DNA from: Pseudogulbenkiania subflava DSM 22618
Lineage (GTDB): Bacteria > Pseudomonadota > Gammaproteobacteria > Burkholderiales > Chromobacteriaceae
Direction: 5' to 3'
Length of the DNA stretch: 64,000 nt
NCBI RefSeq assembly: GCF_900177275.1
Contig: NZ_FXAG01000005.1
Location: 1-64,000, forward strand
Shown: piece by piece, positions 1 to 8,441 of the stretch
How positions within the stretch are numbered: position 1 is the first letter of the stretch
Layout: every line of letters begins with the position of its first letter
The notes under the pieces: model-generated
Database searches by the model: none
What the model was told of the DNA's origin: nothing
What the model saw: the letters and a program-made list of their open reading frames with translations, nothing else
Made by a program: the position numbers and the translations under genes

Positions 1-330
1 CTGGTGCGCCTGCGCGCCTCGCAGATCAACGGCTGCGCCTTCTGCCTCGACATGCACGTGACCGATGCGCGCAAGAACGGCGAGAGCGAGCGCCGTCTCG
101 CCACCTTGTCGGCATGGCGCGAAACGCCGTTCTTCACCGACCGCGAGCGGGCCGCGCTGGAGTGGACCGAGTCGCTGACCCTGGTGGCGCAGGACCACGT
201 GCCGGACGCGACGTGGCAGGCGGTCAAGCCATATTTCACCGACGCCGAGATCTCTGATCTGACGCTGCTGATCGTGGCTATCAACGGCTGGAACCGCTAC
301 GCCATCGCGTTCCGCAAGATGCCGGCATAA
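1..330 (+). CDS. AhpD-like carboxymuconolactone decarboxylase family protein (3' part)
   Basis: Only the C-terminal ~109 residues are present; the reading frame is open to the left edge. The CxxC-x3-H segment (CAFCLDMH, about residues 13-20 of the visible part) is the peroxidatic/resolving cysteine pair plus histidine of the AhpD/CMD fold. The family includes alkylhydroperoxidase-like disulfide reductases and decarboxylases. The CxxC pair favours the peroxidase-like branch over true PcaC, a copy of which lies at 20324-20710. A cupin gene follows 29 bp downstream on the same strand, so the two may be co-transcribed. The substrate cannot be told. Confidence 0.85.
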   Translation: MVRLRASQINGCAFCLDMHVTDARKNGESERRLATLSAWRETPFFTDRERAALEWTESLTLVAQDHVPDATWQAVKPYFTDAEISDLTLLIVAINGWNRYAIAFRKMPA

Positions 331-359
331 CAGGGCAAGTCGTCCCGCCAGGAGGTTCG

Positions 360-776
360 ATGAAACGCATTCTCTGTTCGCTGCTGCTCGCCACCCTACC
401 GTTCGGCAGCGCCCTTGCGGAGGCGCCGTCGGCGAAGAACGCCAAGGTGACCCTCGTCTACCAGCACGAGTTGCCGAATGCTCCCGGCAAGAGCATCAAG
501 GGGGTACTCGTTGAGTACGGCCCGGGGGGCTACTCGCCTGGTCACATGCATGCCAAGTCCGCCTTCATCTATGCGACGGTGCTGGAGGGGGCGATCAAGA
601 GCCAAGTGAACGGCGGGCCGGTGACGGTCTACATGGCCGGGCAGAACTTCGCCGAGATGCCCGGCGACCGCCACGCCGTCAGCGCGAATGCCAGCGAGAC
701 GCAGCCAGCCAAGCTCCTCGCGGTGTTCGTGGTGGATACGGGCGAGGCGGAATTGACGACCCCCTACGCGAACTGA
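360..776 (+). CDS. exported cupin-domain protein
   Basis: 138 residues. The first ~20 form a signal peptide: MKR, a leucine-rich core, then an SALA cleavage site before EAPS. The rest is a single small cupin barrel with a metal-binding HMH (GHMHAKSAF, about residues 60-68), a following acidic residue and a second-motif histidine (GDRHAV). The start is set by AGGAGG about 6 bp upstream. It probably acts in the periplasm, binding a metal; no reaction can be assigned. It follows the AhpD-like gene closely and ends before a strong hairpin terminator, so these two look like the end of an operon entering from the left. Confidence 0.8.
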   Translation: MKRILCSLLLATLPFGSALAEAPSAKNAKVTLVYQHELPNAPGKSIKGVLVEYGPGGYSPGHMHAKSAFIYATVLEGAIKSQVNGGPVTVYMAGQNFAEMPGDRHAVSANASETQPAKLLAVFVVDTGEAELTTPYAN

Positions 777-791
777 AGCATGCAAAGACAA

Positions 792-823
792 CGGGCCATC
801 GCCAGCACGGCGATGGCCCGTTT
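792..823 (+). terminator. Rho-independent terminator after cupin gene
   Basis: Perfect 12-bp stem CGGGCCATCGCC / GGCGATGGCCCG around a 5-nt loop, followed by TTT. It closes the AhpD-like/cupin transcript. Confidence 0.85.
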
Positions 824-1189
824 GCCTGGGCGGAGTGGCGCAGCCCGGGCGTTTGCGTTCGAATGGCCTGGCGCGAGCGGGAACTTGCGTTGCCGGTGCC
901 AGTCGGACTTAAGTAAGTCCACCGCATCGCACCGCTCAATGGAGACGTTACCGTCTGTACGTGCAATGGTGGGGGCCGAAGGCCCGTTCAAATAAGCGCA
1001 TGGGTTCCTCGCTATTCGAGGAGCGCCACCTCGCCAGCAACAAAGTCATTTAGCGCATCCCCAAGGGTGTAGAAGGCAGCTTCACAGCTGAGGGGACGCT
1101 GTGCCTCTACATTCCTGCCCGCGCGTCCACTTCGGTCCAGCACCAACGCCGTGGTACTCCTTGTCCGGCCTTGCCAGAGGAGTCATATC
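824..1189. other. 366-bp non-coding stretch before the Dap cluster, with a short palindrome
   Basis: No credible gene was found on either strand. It holds a perfect inverted repeat GGACTTA-AG-TAAGTCC at 905-920 and, about 30 bp on, GACG-TTAC-CGTC. Both look like TetR-type operator half-sites but may be remnants. No Fur-box-like sequence is visible, which matters because sbnA/sbnB homologues are often iron-regulated. The promoter of the following cluster should lie in the last ~150 bp, but I could not pick a convincing -35/-10 pair. Confidence 0.5.
905..920. promoter_or_regulatory. candidate TetR-type operator palindrome
   Basis: Perfect 7-bp inverted repeat GGACTTA/TAAGTCC separated by AG. 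It lies ~270 bp upstream of the Dap cluster and downstream of a terminator. No TetR gene is adjacent, so the assignment rests on symmetry alone. Confidence 0.3.
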
Positions 1190-2221
1190 ATGCGTTTGCC
1201 AGCCAACGAGGTCCTCGCGCGGAGTAGGTCCGCGGGATCGGAAAAGCCCCCGGCGGTAGGCCGGGAGCCCGCGTCCCGTCTTGCCTCCCGCCTCAACATG
1301 CTCGGAAAGACCCTGCGCCCCACCCCCAATGTGCGATTGGACGTGGCGGGGATGAATCTTTTCGCCAAGCTCGAGTATGTCAACCCGATCGGGAGCATCA
1401 AGGACCGCTCCGCTTACTGGATACTCAAACGCGCCGCCGAGCGCGGGCAGATCAATGAAGCGACGACGGTGATCGAGTCCTCGTCCGGCAACTTCGCCAA
1501 TGCGCTTGCTACCTTCACACACCTGGTCGGCCTTGAATTCATTCCGGTGATCGACCCCAACATTTCGGGCCTCTACGAGTCCTTCCTGCGGCGCTTGTGC
1601 CCGACGGTGGTGAAGGTCGAGGAACGTGACGATACCGGCGGATTCCTCAAGACCCGCCTGCAGATGGTGAAGCATCTGTGCGCCACGATTCCAAATGCCT
1701 ACTGGACCAACCAGTACGGCAACCCTGACGCGCTGGAAGCGCACTACGAGCTCACGGCAGGGGAGATCTGCGCCGATTTCGACACGCTCGATTATGTTTT
1801 CATTGCCGTCAGCACGGCGGGCACCATCGCCGGCGTATCGCGCCGTCTCAAGGAGCATTTCCCGAAGGTCCAGATCGTCGGCGTCGATAGCGAAGGCTCC
1901 GTCATCTTCGGTGGCGCGCCGGGCAAACGTCATATTCCCGGCCTCGGCTCGAGCATCGTCCCGCCCTTGGTGGCGGAGGCGGAAATTGACGAAGTGGTTT
2001 TGATTCCCGAGCGCGAAACCGTTGAAGCGTGCCAGGAGCTCCTCACGACTCATGGGCTGTTCGTTGGCGGGTCGAGCGGGACGGCGTTCGCGGCGGTGAA
2101 GCGGCTGGCGCCGAAGATGACGGAATCCGGGCGGCCTACCGTGTTGTTCCTGTGCGCCGACCGTGGCACGCCCTACCTCGACACGGTATACGACCCCGCG
2201 TGGGCGGCCAGGCTGGAGTAG
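1190..2221 (+). CDS. sbnA: SbnA-like 2,3-diaminopropionate biosynthesis PLP enzyme (ACEGA synthase type)
   Basis: 343 residues, fold-type II PLP enzyme of the cysteine synthase superfamily. Lys71 in the NPIGSIKDR context is the Schiff-base lysine, and ESSSGNFANALA (about residues 100-111) is the phosphate/substrate loop. In the SbnA family the enzyme joins O-phospho-L-serine and L-glutamate to give N-(1-amino-1-carboxyethyl)-glutamate, the precursor of L-2,3-diaminopropionate. The ATG at 1190 is chosen because AGAGGAG sits 7 bp upstream; a GTG at 1151 lacks such a site. It is followed 11 bp later by the partner sbnB gene. Family assignment is firm; exact substrates follow from homology and the sbnB neighbour. 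Confidence 0.88.
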   Translation: MRLPANEVLARSRSAGSEKPPAVGREPASRLASRLNMLGKTLRPTPNVRLDVAGMNLFAKLEYVNPIGSIKDRSAYWILKRAAERGQINEATTVIESSSGNFANALATFTHLVGLEFIPVIDPNISGLYESFLRRLCPTVVKVEERDDTGGFLKTRLQMVKHLCATIPNAYWTNQYGNPDALEAHYELTAGEICADFDTLDYVFIAVSTAGTIAGVSRRLKEHFPKVQIVGVDSEGSVIFGGAPGKRHIPGLGSSIVPPLVAEAEIDEVVLIPERETVEACQELLTTHGLFVGGSSGTAFAAVKRLAPKMTESGRPTVLFLCADRGTPYLDTVYDPAWAARLE

Positions 2222-2232
2222 AGGAGAATGTC

Positions 2233-3246
2233 ATGGAATTCGAGCTGTCTATCATCAACGGCAAGACCGTTTCCGACATCATCCGCGCCCGGCGCGACGA
2301 CTGTGTCGAGATCGTCCAGAACGCGTACCTCGCGCATGCTGACGGGCATTCCGTCAACCCGGACAGTTACTTTCTGCGTTTCCCCGAGAAGCCCGATTGC
2401 CGCATCATCGCGCTGCCGGCCTATCTCGGGGACGGCTTCGACGTGGCCGGGTTGAAGTGGATCGCGAGCTTTCCCGGCAACGTCCGGCGCGGTTTCCCTC
2501 GCGCTTCGGCGGTGCTCGTCCTTAACAGCTACGACACCGGCTATCCCTTCGCCATTCTCGAGAGTTCGATCATCTCGGCCTCGCGCACCGCGGCGTCGGC
2601 CACCTTGGCCGCGTTCTGGCTGAACGGCCAATCGCGCCGCGCACGCTCGCTGGGCATCGTGGGTAACGGGTTCATCGCCCGCTACATCTACGAGTTCCTG
2701 GTCGATACGGGGTGGGAGATCGAGGAGGTGCGGCTGTACGATCGCTCGCCGCTCGAGAGCGAGAAATTCATCAAGACGGCGTGCCACCCCGAGCGGCACC
2801 GCAGGGTGACGGTGGCCCCCGACGTGGAGGGGCTGATCAGGGCCTGCGATCTGATCGTTTTCGCCACCGTCGCCTCCGAGCCCCACATCTCTGATGTGAC
2901 CCTGTTCGAGCAGAACCCGCTGGTGTTGCACATCTCCCTGCGCGACCTCGCGCCCGGGATACTTCTGGGTGCGCAGAACGTGGTCGACGATGTCGAGCAC
3001 GTCATGAAGGCCAACACCTCTCCTCATCTTGCCCTGCAGCAGACGGGCAACCGCGATTTCGTGACCGGTACGTTGGCCGAAGTCATGCTCGGGAAGCGCT
3101 CGGTCGATCGCCGCCGCCCGATCATCTTTTCGCCATTCGGCATGGGGATACTCGACCTGGCGGTCGGCAAGTGGGTGTACGACCAGGCGGTTGCCGCCGG
3201 CCAGGACCTGCGTCTGTCCGACTTCTTCTACGAGGTCGTACGATGA
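2233..3246 (+). CDS. sbnB: SbnB-like N-[(2S)-2-amino-2-carboxyethyl]-L-glutamate dehydrogenase
   Basis: 337 residues of the ornithine cyclodeaminase/mu-crystallin family. The Rossmann motif GIVGNGFIARYIYEF (about residues 142-156) binds NAD. SbnB oxidatively hydrolyses the SbnA product to L-2,3-diaminopropionate and 2-oxoglutarate. ATG 2233 has GAGGAG 6 bp upstream. An out-of-frame ATG at 2228 and the longer in-frame extension back into sbnA are rejected. The stop overlaps the next start (ATGA), indicating translational coupling to the synthetase gene. With sbnA it forms a complete Dap supply module. Confidence 0.88.
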   Translation: MEFELSIINGKTVSDIIRARRDDCVEIVQNAYLAHADGHSVNPDSYFLRFPEKPDCRIIALPAYLGDGFDVAGLKWIASFPGNVRRGFPRASAVLVLNSYDTGYPFAILESSIISASRTAASATLAAFWLNGQSRRARSLGIVGNGFIARYIYEFLVDTGWEIEEVRLYDRSPLESEKFIKTACHPERHRRVTVAPDVEGLIRACDLIVFATVASEPHISDVTLFEQNPLVLHISLRDLAPGILLGAQNVVDDVEHVMKANTSPHLALQQTGNRDFVTGTLAEVMLGKRSVDRRRPIIFSPFGMGILDLAVGKWVYDQAVAAGQDLRLSDFFYEVVR

Positions 3247-5720
3247 GGGCCGCAACGACGATGGCGGATCAGCACGGCGGGACCGCCATACGTACCGAGA
3301 GCATCCTCGCCGAGGTGCTGGCCGGGGTCATGGATGTCGACCACGTGTCAGCCGATAGTCACTTTTTCAAGGAGTTGGGCGCCGACTCGCTGGTGATGGC
3401 CCATTTCTGCGCGCGGCTGAGGAAGCGCGGCGACCTGCCGTCGGTATCGATGAAGGATATCTACGCGCACCCGACGATCAGAAGCCTGGCCGCGGCGCTG
3501 GCGGACGCGGCTCCCGTCGCGGGCAAGCCGCCGACGGCGGCAGCGTTGGCGCCGGCGACGCCGACCAGCGCGCGCGAGCATGTTTTGTGCGGTGTGCTGC
3601 AAGCGTTGTTCTACCTCGGGTATTCCTACCTTGGCGTAATCGCCGCCATTGCCGGCTATCAGTGGCTGGTGGCCGATGCCGTGGGCGTCGAGAAGGCGCT
3701 ACGCCTGGCCCTGTTCGGCAGCGTGGTTTTCTTCGCCGTGAGCGTGCTGCCGATCGCGGTGAAGTGGCTGCTGATCGGCCGCTGGAAGCCGCAGCAGATT
3801 CGGCTCTGGAGCTTGGGCTATGTTCGCTTCTGGGTGGTCAAGGCCCTGATCTGGTCGAACCCCGGCGTCTATTTGTGCGTCGGTTCGCCCTTGTACAATT
3901 TCTATCTGAGGGCGTTGGGCGCGAACATCGGGCCGGGGGTCGTGATCCTGTCGCGGCACATTCCGGTGTGCACCGACCTACTCACGATCGGCGCGGGAAC
4001 CGTGATCCGCCGGGAGGCGATATTCCTCTGCTACCGGGCGCAGGCCGGCCGGCTCGAGATCGGGCCGGTGACGTTGGGCCGGGACGCGTTTGTCGGTGAA
4101 ATGTCCGTGCTCGACATCGACACGGCGATGGGCGATGGGGCGCAGCTCGGCCATTCTTCCGCCTTGCACCGTGGCCAGTCGGTGCCGGCCGGCGAGCGCT
4201 GGCATGGTTCCCCGGCACAGCGCACCGATACCAACTATGTGAGAGTGGCGCCGGCGCCGTGCGGTTGGCTGCGTCGAGCCGTGTATGCCGCCTTGACCCT
4301 GATCATCGTCCTCTTTGTGTGGGCGCCGTTCCTGGAGTGGGGCCTCGGTCTGCTGTTCCTCCAGGTGTCGTCGCTGGTCGAGGCGCTGGACCCGGGCCTG
4401 CAAACGAGCAGCGGGGTGTTGACGGCGCGAGGGCTGTTGACCGAGACGCTGGTGTTCTCTGCCGTCTTCTTCTTCGGCATGCTGTTCGTCGGCCTGCTGG
4501 CCGTCGGCACCCTTCCGCGCGTCTTGAACCTGTTCCTCAAGCCGGACACGGTCTACCCGCTCTATGGCTTCCGCTACGCGATGCATCGCGCCATTGCGGG
4601 CCTGGGCAGGCTGAGGTTCTTCCCGGTGCTGTTCGGCGACAGTTCGTACATCGTCCACTTCCTGGGGTGGATCGGCTATCGCCTGTCACCCGTGGTGCAG
4701 ACCGGATCGAATTTCGGCAGCGAGGTGATCACCACGAACCCGGTGCTCACCGCCGTGGGCAGCGGAACGATGGTCTCCGATGGCCTGTACCTGATCAACG
4801 ACGAGATCTCCAGCACCTCATTCAAGGTGTCCCGGACGGCGATCGGGTCGCGCAATTTTGTGGGCAACTACGTGACCTACCCTCCGGGGGCGAGGACGGC
4901 CGACAACTGCCTGCTCGCGATCAAGGTGATGGTGCCGCTCGACGGCAAGGTGCGCGAGGGGGTGGGCCTGCTGGGTTCGCCGCCCTTCGAGATTCCGCGC
5001 TCGGTCGAGCGCGACAGCCGGTTCGATCATCTGCGCACGGGTGAGGCGATGCGGCGCGGCCTGGCCGCCAAGAACCGCTTCAACCTGCGGACGATCGGTA
5101 TTTTCCTGCTGACCCGGTGGGTCGGGGTCTTCCTGATCGTGCTCATCGACGTGGCCGCCATCCGGTTTTTCTACGACGTGTTCGCCCATGCGCTCATGGC
5201 GGCGCTCTTCGCGCTGAGCGCGGTGGTCGCCGCGGTCTACTACGCCCTGGTGGAGCGCGGCTTCGAAGCGCTCGGCCCGCCACCGCCGGCCATCTGTTCC
5301 ATCTACGACCCGGGTTTCTGGTGGGTCGAGCGCAACTGGAAGCTGCATCCGATCAACTTCCTCCACATCTTCGACGGCACGCCCTTCAAGAGTGTGCTGT
5401 GGCGGTTGATCGGGGTGCGCATGGGCAAGCGGGTGTTCGATGACGGTACCCATATTTCCGAGCCGACCCTGACCACCATCGGGGACGAATGCGTTCTCAA
5501 TCACCGCAGCAAGATCCAGTGCGACTCGCAGGAGGACGGGACCTACAAGTCCGGCCATACCGCGCTCGGCGCTGGCTGCACGCTCGGAATGGGGGCCTTC
5601 GTGCACTACGGGGTGACGATGAGCGATGGTTCGGCACTCGCCGTGGATTCCTTCCTCATGAAGGGGGAGACGGTGCCCGCCAACGCGCAGTGGGGCGGGA
5701 ACCCGGCCAGGGAGATCTGA
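3243..5720 (+). CDS. Pls/PosA-type membrane synthetase half: carrier domain plus three membrane-separated soluble domains
   Basis: 825 residues. Residues ~15-90 are a carrier domain with Ser49 in GADSL as the phosphopantetheine site. The remainder alternates hydrophobic pairs (about 105-135, 150-180, 330-390, 600-650) with three soluble blocks built from hexapeptide-like left-handed repeats (about 230-330, 480-590, 700-825). This is the layout of the C-terminal part of epsilon-poly-lysine synthetase Pls and of PosA, where three tandem soluble domains between six membrane segments form the isopeptide bonds. Here the adenylation domain is absent and encoded by the next gene. The start overlaps the sbnB stop; ATG 3261 is an alternative. 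I infer inner-membrane polymerisation of a diamino acid. Confidence 0.8.
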   Translation: MRAATTMADQHGGTAIRTESILAEVLAGVMDVDHVSADSHFFKELGADSLVMAHFCARLRKRGDLPSVSMKDIYAHPTIRSLAAALADAAPVAGKPPTAAALAPATPTSAREHVLCGVLQALFYLGYSYLGVIAAIAGYQWLVADAVGVEKALRLALFGSVVFFAVSVLPIAVKWLLIGRWKPQQIRLWSLGYVRFWVVKALIWSNPGVYLCVGSPLYNFYLRALGANIGPGVVILSRHIPVCTDLLTIGAGTVIRREAIFLCYRAQAGRLEIGPVTLGRDAFVGEMSVLDIDTAMGDGAQLGHSSALHRGQSVPAGERWHGSPAQRTDTNYVRVAPAPCGWLRRAVYAALTLIIVLFVWAPFLEWGLGLLFLQVSSLVEALDPGLQTSSGVLTARGLLTETLVFSAVFFFGMLFVGLLAVGTLPRVLNLFLKPDTVYPLYGFRYAMHRAIAGLGRLRFFPVLFGDSSYIVHFLGWIGYRLSPVVQTGSNFGSEVITTNPVLTAVGSGTMVSDGLYLINDEISSTSFKVSRTAIGSRNFVGNYVTYPPGARTADNCLLAIKVMVPLDGKVREGVGLLGSPPFEIPRSVERDSRFDHLRTGEAMRRGLAAKNRFNLRTIGIFLLTRWVGVFLIVLIDVAAIRFFYDVFAHALMAALFALSAVVAAVYYALVERGFEALGPPPPAICSIYDPGFWWVERNWKLHPINFLHIFDGTPFKSVLWRLIGVRMGKRVFDDGTHISEPTLTTIGDECVLNHRSKIQCDSQEDGTYKSGHTALGAGCTLGMGAFVHYGVTMSDGSALAVDSFLMKGETVPANAQWGGNPAREI

Positions 5721-5721
5721 G

Positions 5722-8229
5722 ATGAACCCTATCGCATTACGAAAAGACGGCGCCACGGCCGAGCACAGCCGGGCGTTCTGGCGCGATGTCCTGCTCGCCG
5801 GCGGCTTCGCCGTGCTGCCGCGCTGGACCCTCGATCCGGTGCCCGGTGTCGGGCAAGTGGAAGCAGCGATTCCCGATGAACTCGTGACGGCACTGTACCG
5901 GCTGGTGGATGGGCTGGCGGTACCGCTCAGTTCGGTGCTGTTGACCGCGCACGCCAAGGTGCTGGGCGCGCTGTGCGGTGAGAGCGAGGTGACCACCGGC
6001 TACGCCGTGCCGGGCGGCCCGCCCTTGCCGCTCCCCATGTCGCTCGGGCCCCGGTCGTGGCGGCAGGTGCTGCTGGAAACCGCGCGAGCGGAGGCGGCAC
6101 TGCTGTCGCACCTGCATTTTCCGGTCGAGGCGCTGAGGCGCGAACTGGGCCTCACCGAGCCCGTGTTCGAAACCGTGTTCGACACCACCCCGGCGGGCGG
6201 TGCCGAGCTGGACGACGGCATCGTGCTTCGTATCGCCCTGATGCAAGACGAGGGGCTCGCGCTGCGGCTGCGGTTCCGGACGGATGTCATCGATGGCGAC
6301 TGCGCCACCAGAATCGCCGGCTATCACCTCGCCGCGCTGGCGGCTCTCGTGGCCGATCCGGATGCCGAGCACGCCTGGCAGAGTCTGCTGTCCCCCGAGG
6401 AGCGGCATTTTCAGCTGCATGGGCTCGCCGGGCCGCCGCGCACGCTGCCGGAGCGGCGGGTGCACGAGCTGTTCGAAGCGCAGGCGCGGGCGCGCCCGGA
6501 CGCCGTGGCGGCCGTGCACGGCGACAGGCTCCTGACCTACCGCCAGCTCAATGCGCGCGCCAACCAGCTGGCACGGATGCTGTTGGCGCACGGCCTGGGC
6601 CGTGAAGGCGTGGTCGCCGTGGTGACCGAGCGCAACCTGGACTGGCTGAGCGCGGTGCTCGCCATCTTCAAGTCCGGTGGCGCCTACCTGCCGATCGAGC
6701 CGCACTTCCCCGCCGACCGCATCGCGCGCACGCTCAGCCGGGCCGATTGCCGGCTGGTGCTGACCGAACGCGGCAGCACCGGGATGCTGGATCAGGCGCT
6801 CGAGGCACAAACCGGAATCCCCGAGGGCATCGAGAAATTGTTCATCGACGCGGCCTGGGCGGCGGGTTTTCCCGACGGCGATGTCGGGGTCGAGGTCACG
6901 CCCGATCAGCTCGCCTACATCTACTTCACCTCCGGCTCGACCGGCGAACCGAAGGGGGCGATGTGCGAGCACGCCGGCATGCTCAACCACCTGTTCGCCA
7001 AGATCGACGACCTGAACATCGATGCCGAAACGGTGGTCGCGCAGACGGCGCCGCAGTGCTTCGATATCTCGCTGTGGCAGCTGGTGTCGGCGCTGCTGGT
7101 CGGCGGGCGGACGCTGCTGGTGGAGCAGGACACGATCCTGGACGCCAGGCGCTTTGTCGACAAGATCGTCGAGGCCAGGGTCAACGTGCTGCAGGTGGTG
7201 CCGTCCTATCTCGACGTCGTCCTGAGCGAGCTGAAGCAGCACCCGCGCGCGCTGCCGGACCTGCGCTGCGTGGCGGTCACCGGCGAGGCGCTGAAGAAGG
7301 AGCTGACGCAACGCTGGTTCGCGGCCCAGCCCGGTATCCGGCTGGTGAATGTCTACGGGCTGACCGAGACCTCCGACGACACCAATCACGAGGTGATGGA
7401 CAGCGTGCCCTGCCGCGAGCGCGTGCCGCTCGGCCGCCCCGTCAACAATGCGCATGTCTACGTCGTCGACGAGCAGCTGTCGCCGGTGCCGCTCGGTGCG
7501 CCGGGCGAGATCGTGTTCTCCGGGATCTGTGTCGGGCGCGGCTACGTCAACGATCCGGAGCGCACGCAACGCGCCTTCATGCCCGACCCGAACCGCCCGG
7601 GGCAGCGGCTGTACCGCAGCGGCGACTTTGGCCGCTGGCTGCCCGAAGGCAAGCTGGAGTTCCTCGGCCGCCGTGATGCGCAGGTCAAGATCAGCGGCTT
7701 CCGGATCGAGCTGGGCGAGATCGAGAACACGCTGTTGCGCTTGCCGGGCGTGCGGGACGGCGCGGTTGTCGTCGCCGAGCGGGCAGACCGCGGCAAGCGC
7801 CTGCTGGCTTTTTATTCCGGCGAGCGGCAGCTCGATGCCGACGCGCTGCAGAAGCAGCTTGGCGAGTCGCTGCCCACGTACATGGTGCCGTCGGCGTTTC
7901 TTTGGCAAAGAACGCTGCCCTTGACGGGCAACGGCAAGATCGACCGGAAGGCCTTGACGGCGCTCGCCGGCCAGTTGGGCCTGGCCAAACCCGATGGCGA
8001 GCACGCCAGCACGCCGACCGAGCAACGGCTGGCGGCCGCCTGGGCCGAGATTCTCGGCATTCCGCCGGAGCAGGTGGGCCGGGCGGCTCACTTTTTCGAA
8101 CTCGGCGGCACCTCGCTGTCGGCACTGCGGCTGGCGATCAAGTTGAACCGCGCGGTGTCGGTGAAGGACCTGGCGGATCACCCGGTGCTCGCCGATCTGG
8201 CCGGCCTGGTGGACGCGCGGTCGGCGTAG
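5722..8229 (+). CDS. NRPS protein: partial condensation domain - adenylation - carrier
   Basis: 835 residues, starting one base after the preceding stop. Residues 1-~230 resemble only the C-terminal lobe of a condensation domain and carry no HHxxxDG. Residues ~245-740 are an adenylation domain with YFTSGSTGEPKGAM (A3), FDISLWQ (A4, 447-453), YGLTE (545-549) and the A10 lysine K739. A carrier domain follows with Ser798 in GGTSL. By eye alignment to GrsA the specificity residues are D448 I449 W452 Q491 A518 T520 V544 D552 D553 K739; the paired acidic residues suit a basic amino acid and recall Dab-type codes. With SbnA/SbnB upstream, Dap is the likely substrate. It probably loads the membrane synthetase half encoded just before it. 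Confidence 0.85.
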   Translation: MNPIALRKDGATAEHSRAFWRDVLLAGGFAVLPRWTLDPVPGVGQVEAAIPDELVTALYRLVDGLAVPLSSVLLTAHAKVLGALCGESEVTTGYAVPGGPPLPLPMSLGPRSWRQVLLETARAEAALLSHLHFPVEALRRELGLTEPVFETVFDTTPAGGAELDDGIVLRIALMQDEGLALRLRFRTDVIDGDCATRIAGYHLAALAALVADPDAEHAWQSLLSPEERHFQLHGLAGPPRTLPERRVHELFEAQARARPDAVAAVHGDRLLTYRQLNARANQLARMLLAHGLGREGVVAVVTERNLDWLSAVLAIFKSGGAYLPIEPHFPADRIARTLSRADCRLVLTERGSTGMLDQALEAQTGIPEGIEKLFIDAAWAAGFPDGDVGVEVTPDQLAYIYFTSGSTGEPKGAMCEHAGMLNHLFAKIDDLNIDAETVVAQTAPQCFDISLWQLVSALLVGGRTLLVEQDTILDARRFVDKIVEARVNVLQVVPSYLDVVLSELKQHPRALPDLRCVAVTGEALKKELTQRWFAAQPGIRLVNVYGLTETSDDTNHEVMDSVPCRERVPLGRPVNNAHVYVVDEQLSPVPLGAPGEIVFSGICVGRGYVNDPERTQRAFMPDPNRPGQRLYRSGDFGRWLPEGKLEFLGRRDAQVKISGFRIELGEIENTLLRLPGVRDGAVVVAERADRGKRLLAFYSGERQLDADALQKQLGESLPTYMVPSAFLWQRTLPLTGNGKIDRKALTALAGQLGLAKPDGEHASTPTEQRLAAAWAEILGIPPEQVGRAAHFFELGGTSLSALRLAIKLNRAVSVKDLADHPVLADLAGLVDARSA

Positions 8230-8245
8230 CGGGGGCGGGCTGTGC

Positions 8246-8392
8246 TTGAACCTGTTAACGATCTGTCGCGAGCAGCCCTCAGCGGGGTGAAGAGCAGCGC
8301 AGGAACCGGAATGTACTGGAGTACATGAGGATTCCGAGCAGCACATGAGCCTCGATCAGGGATGCGCAGCAAGATCGTGAATAGGTTCTCAG
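8246..8392. repeat. MITE-like repeat, copy 1 (~147 bp)
   Basis: Terminal inverted repeats read GAACCTGTTAACGATCT on the left and AGATCGTGAATAGGTTCTC on the right. The interior shares TCAGCGGGGTGAAGAGCAGC and TGTACTGGAGTACA with two other copies in the window. This copy is inverted relative to copies 2 and 3 and is the shortest because the apical stem is missing. There is no transposase. It sits between the NRPS gene and the oxygenase gene. Confidence 0.8.
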
Positions 8393-8441
8393 AAGGGCAG
8401 CCCTTCAGCCACCACCAAGTCAGCAAAGGAGGTAATCCGAA

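Noticed and set aside
824-1189. Possible Fur box, since sbnA/sbnB are often siderophore genes
   Set aside because: No GATAATGATAATCATTATC-like sequence is present, and no siderophore condensation genes follow.
5737-8346. Very long open frame on the minus strand opposite the NRPS gene
   Set aside because: It mirrors the codon structure of a GC-rich gene with clear NRPS motifs on the plus strand; its own product has no recognisable domain.
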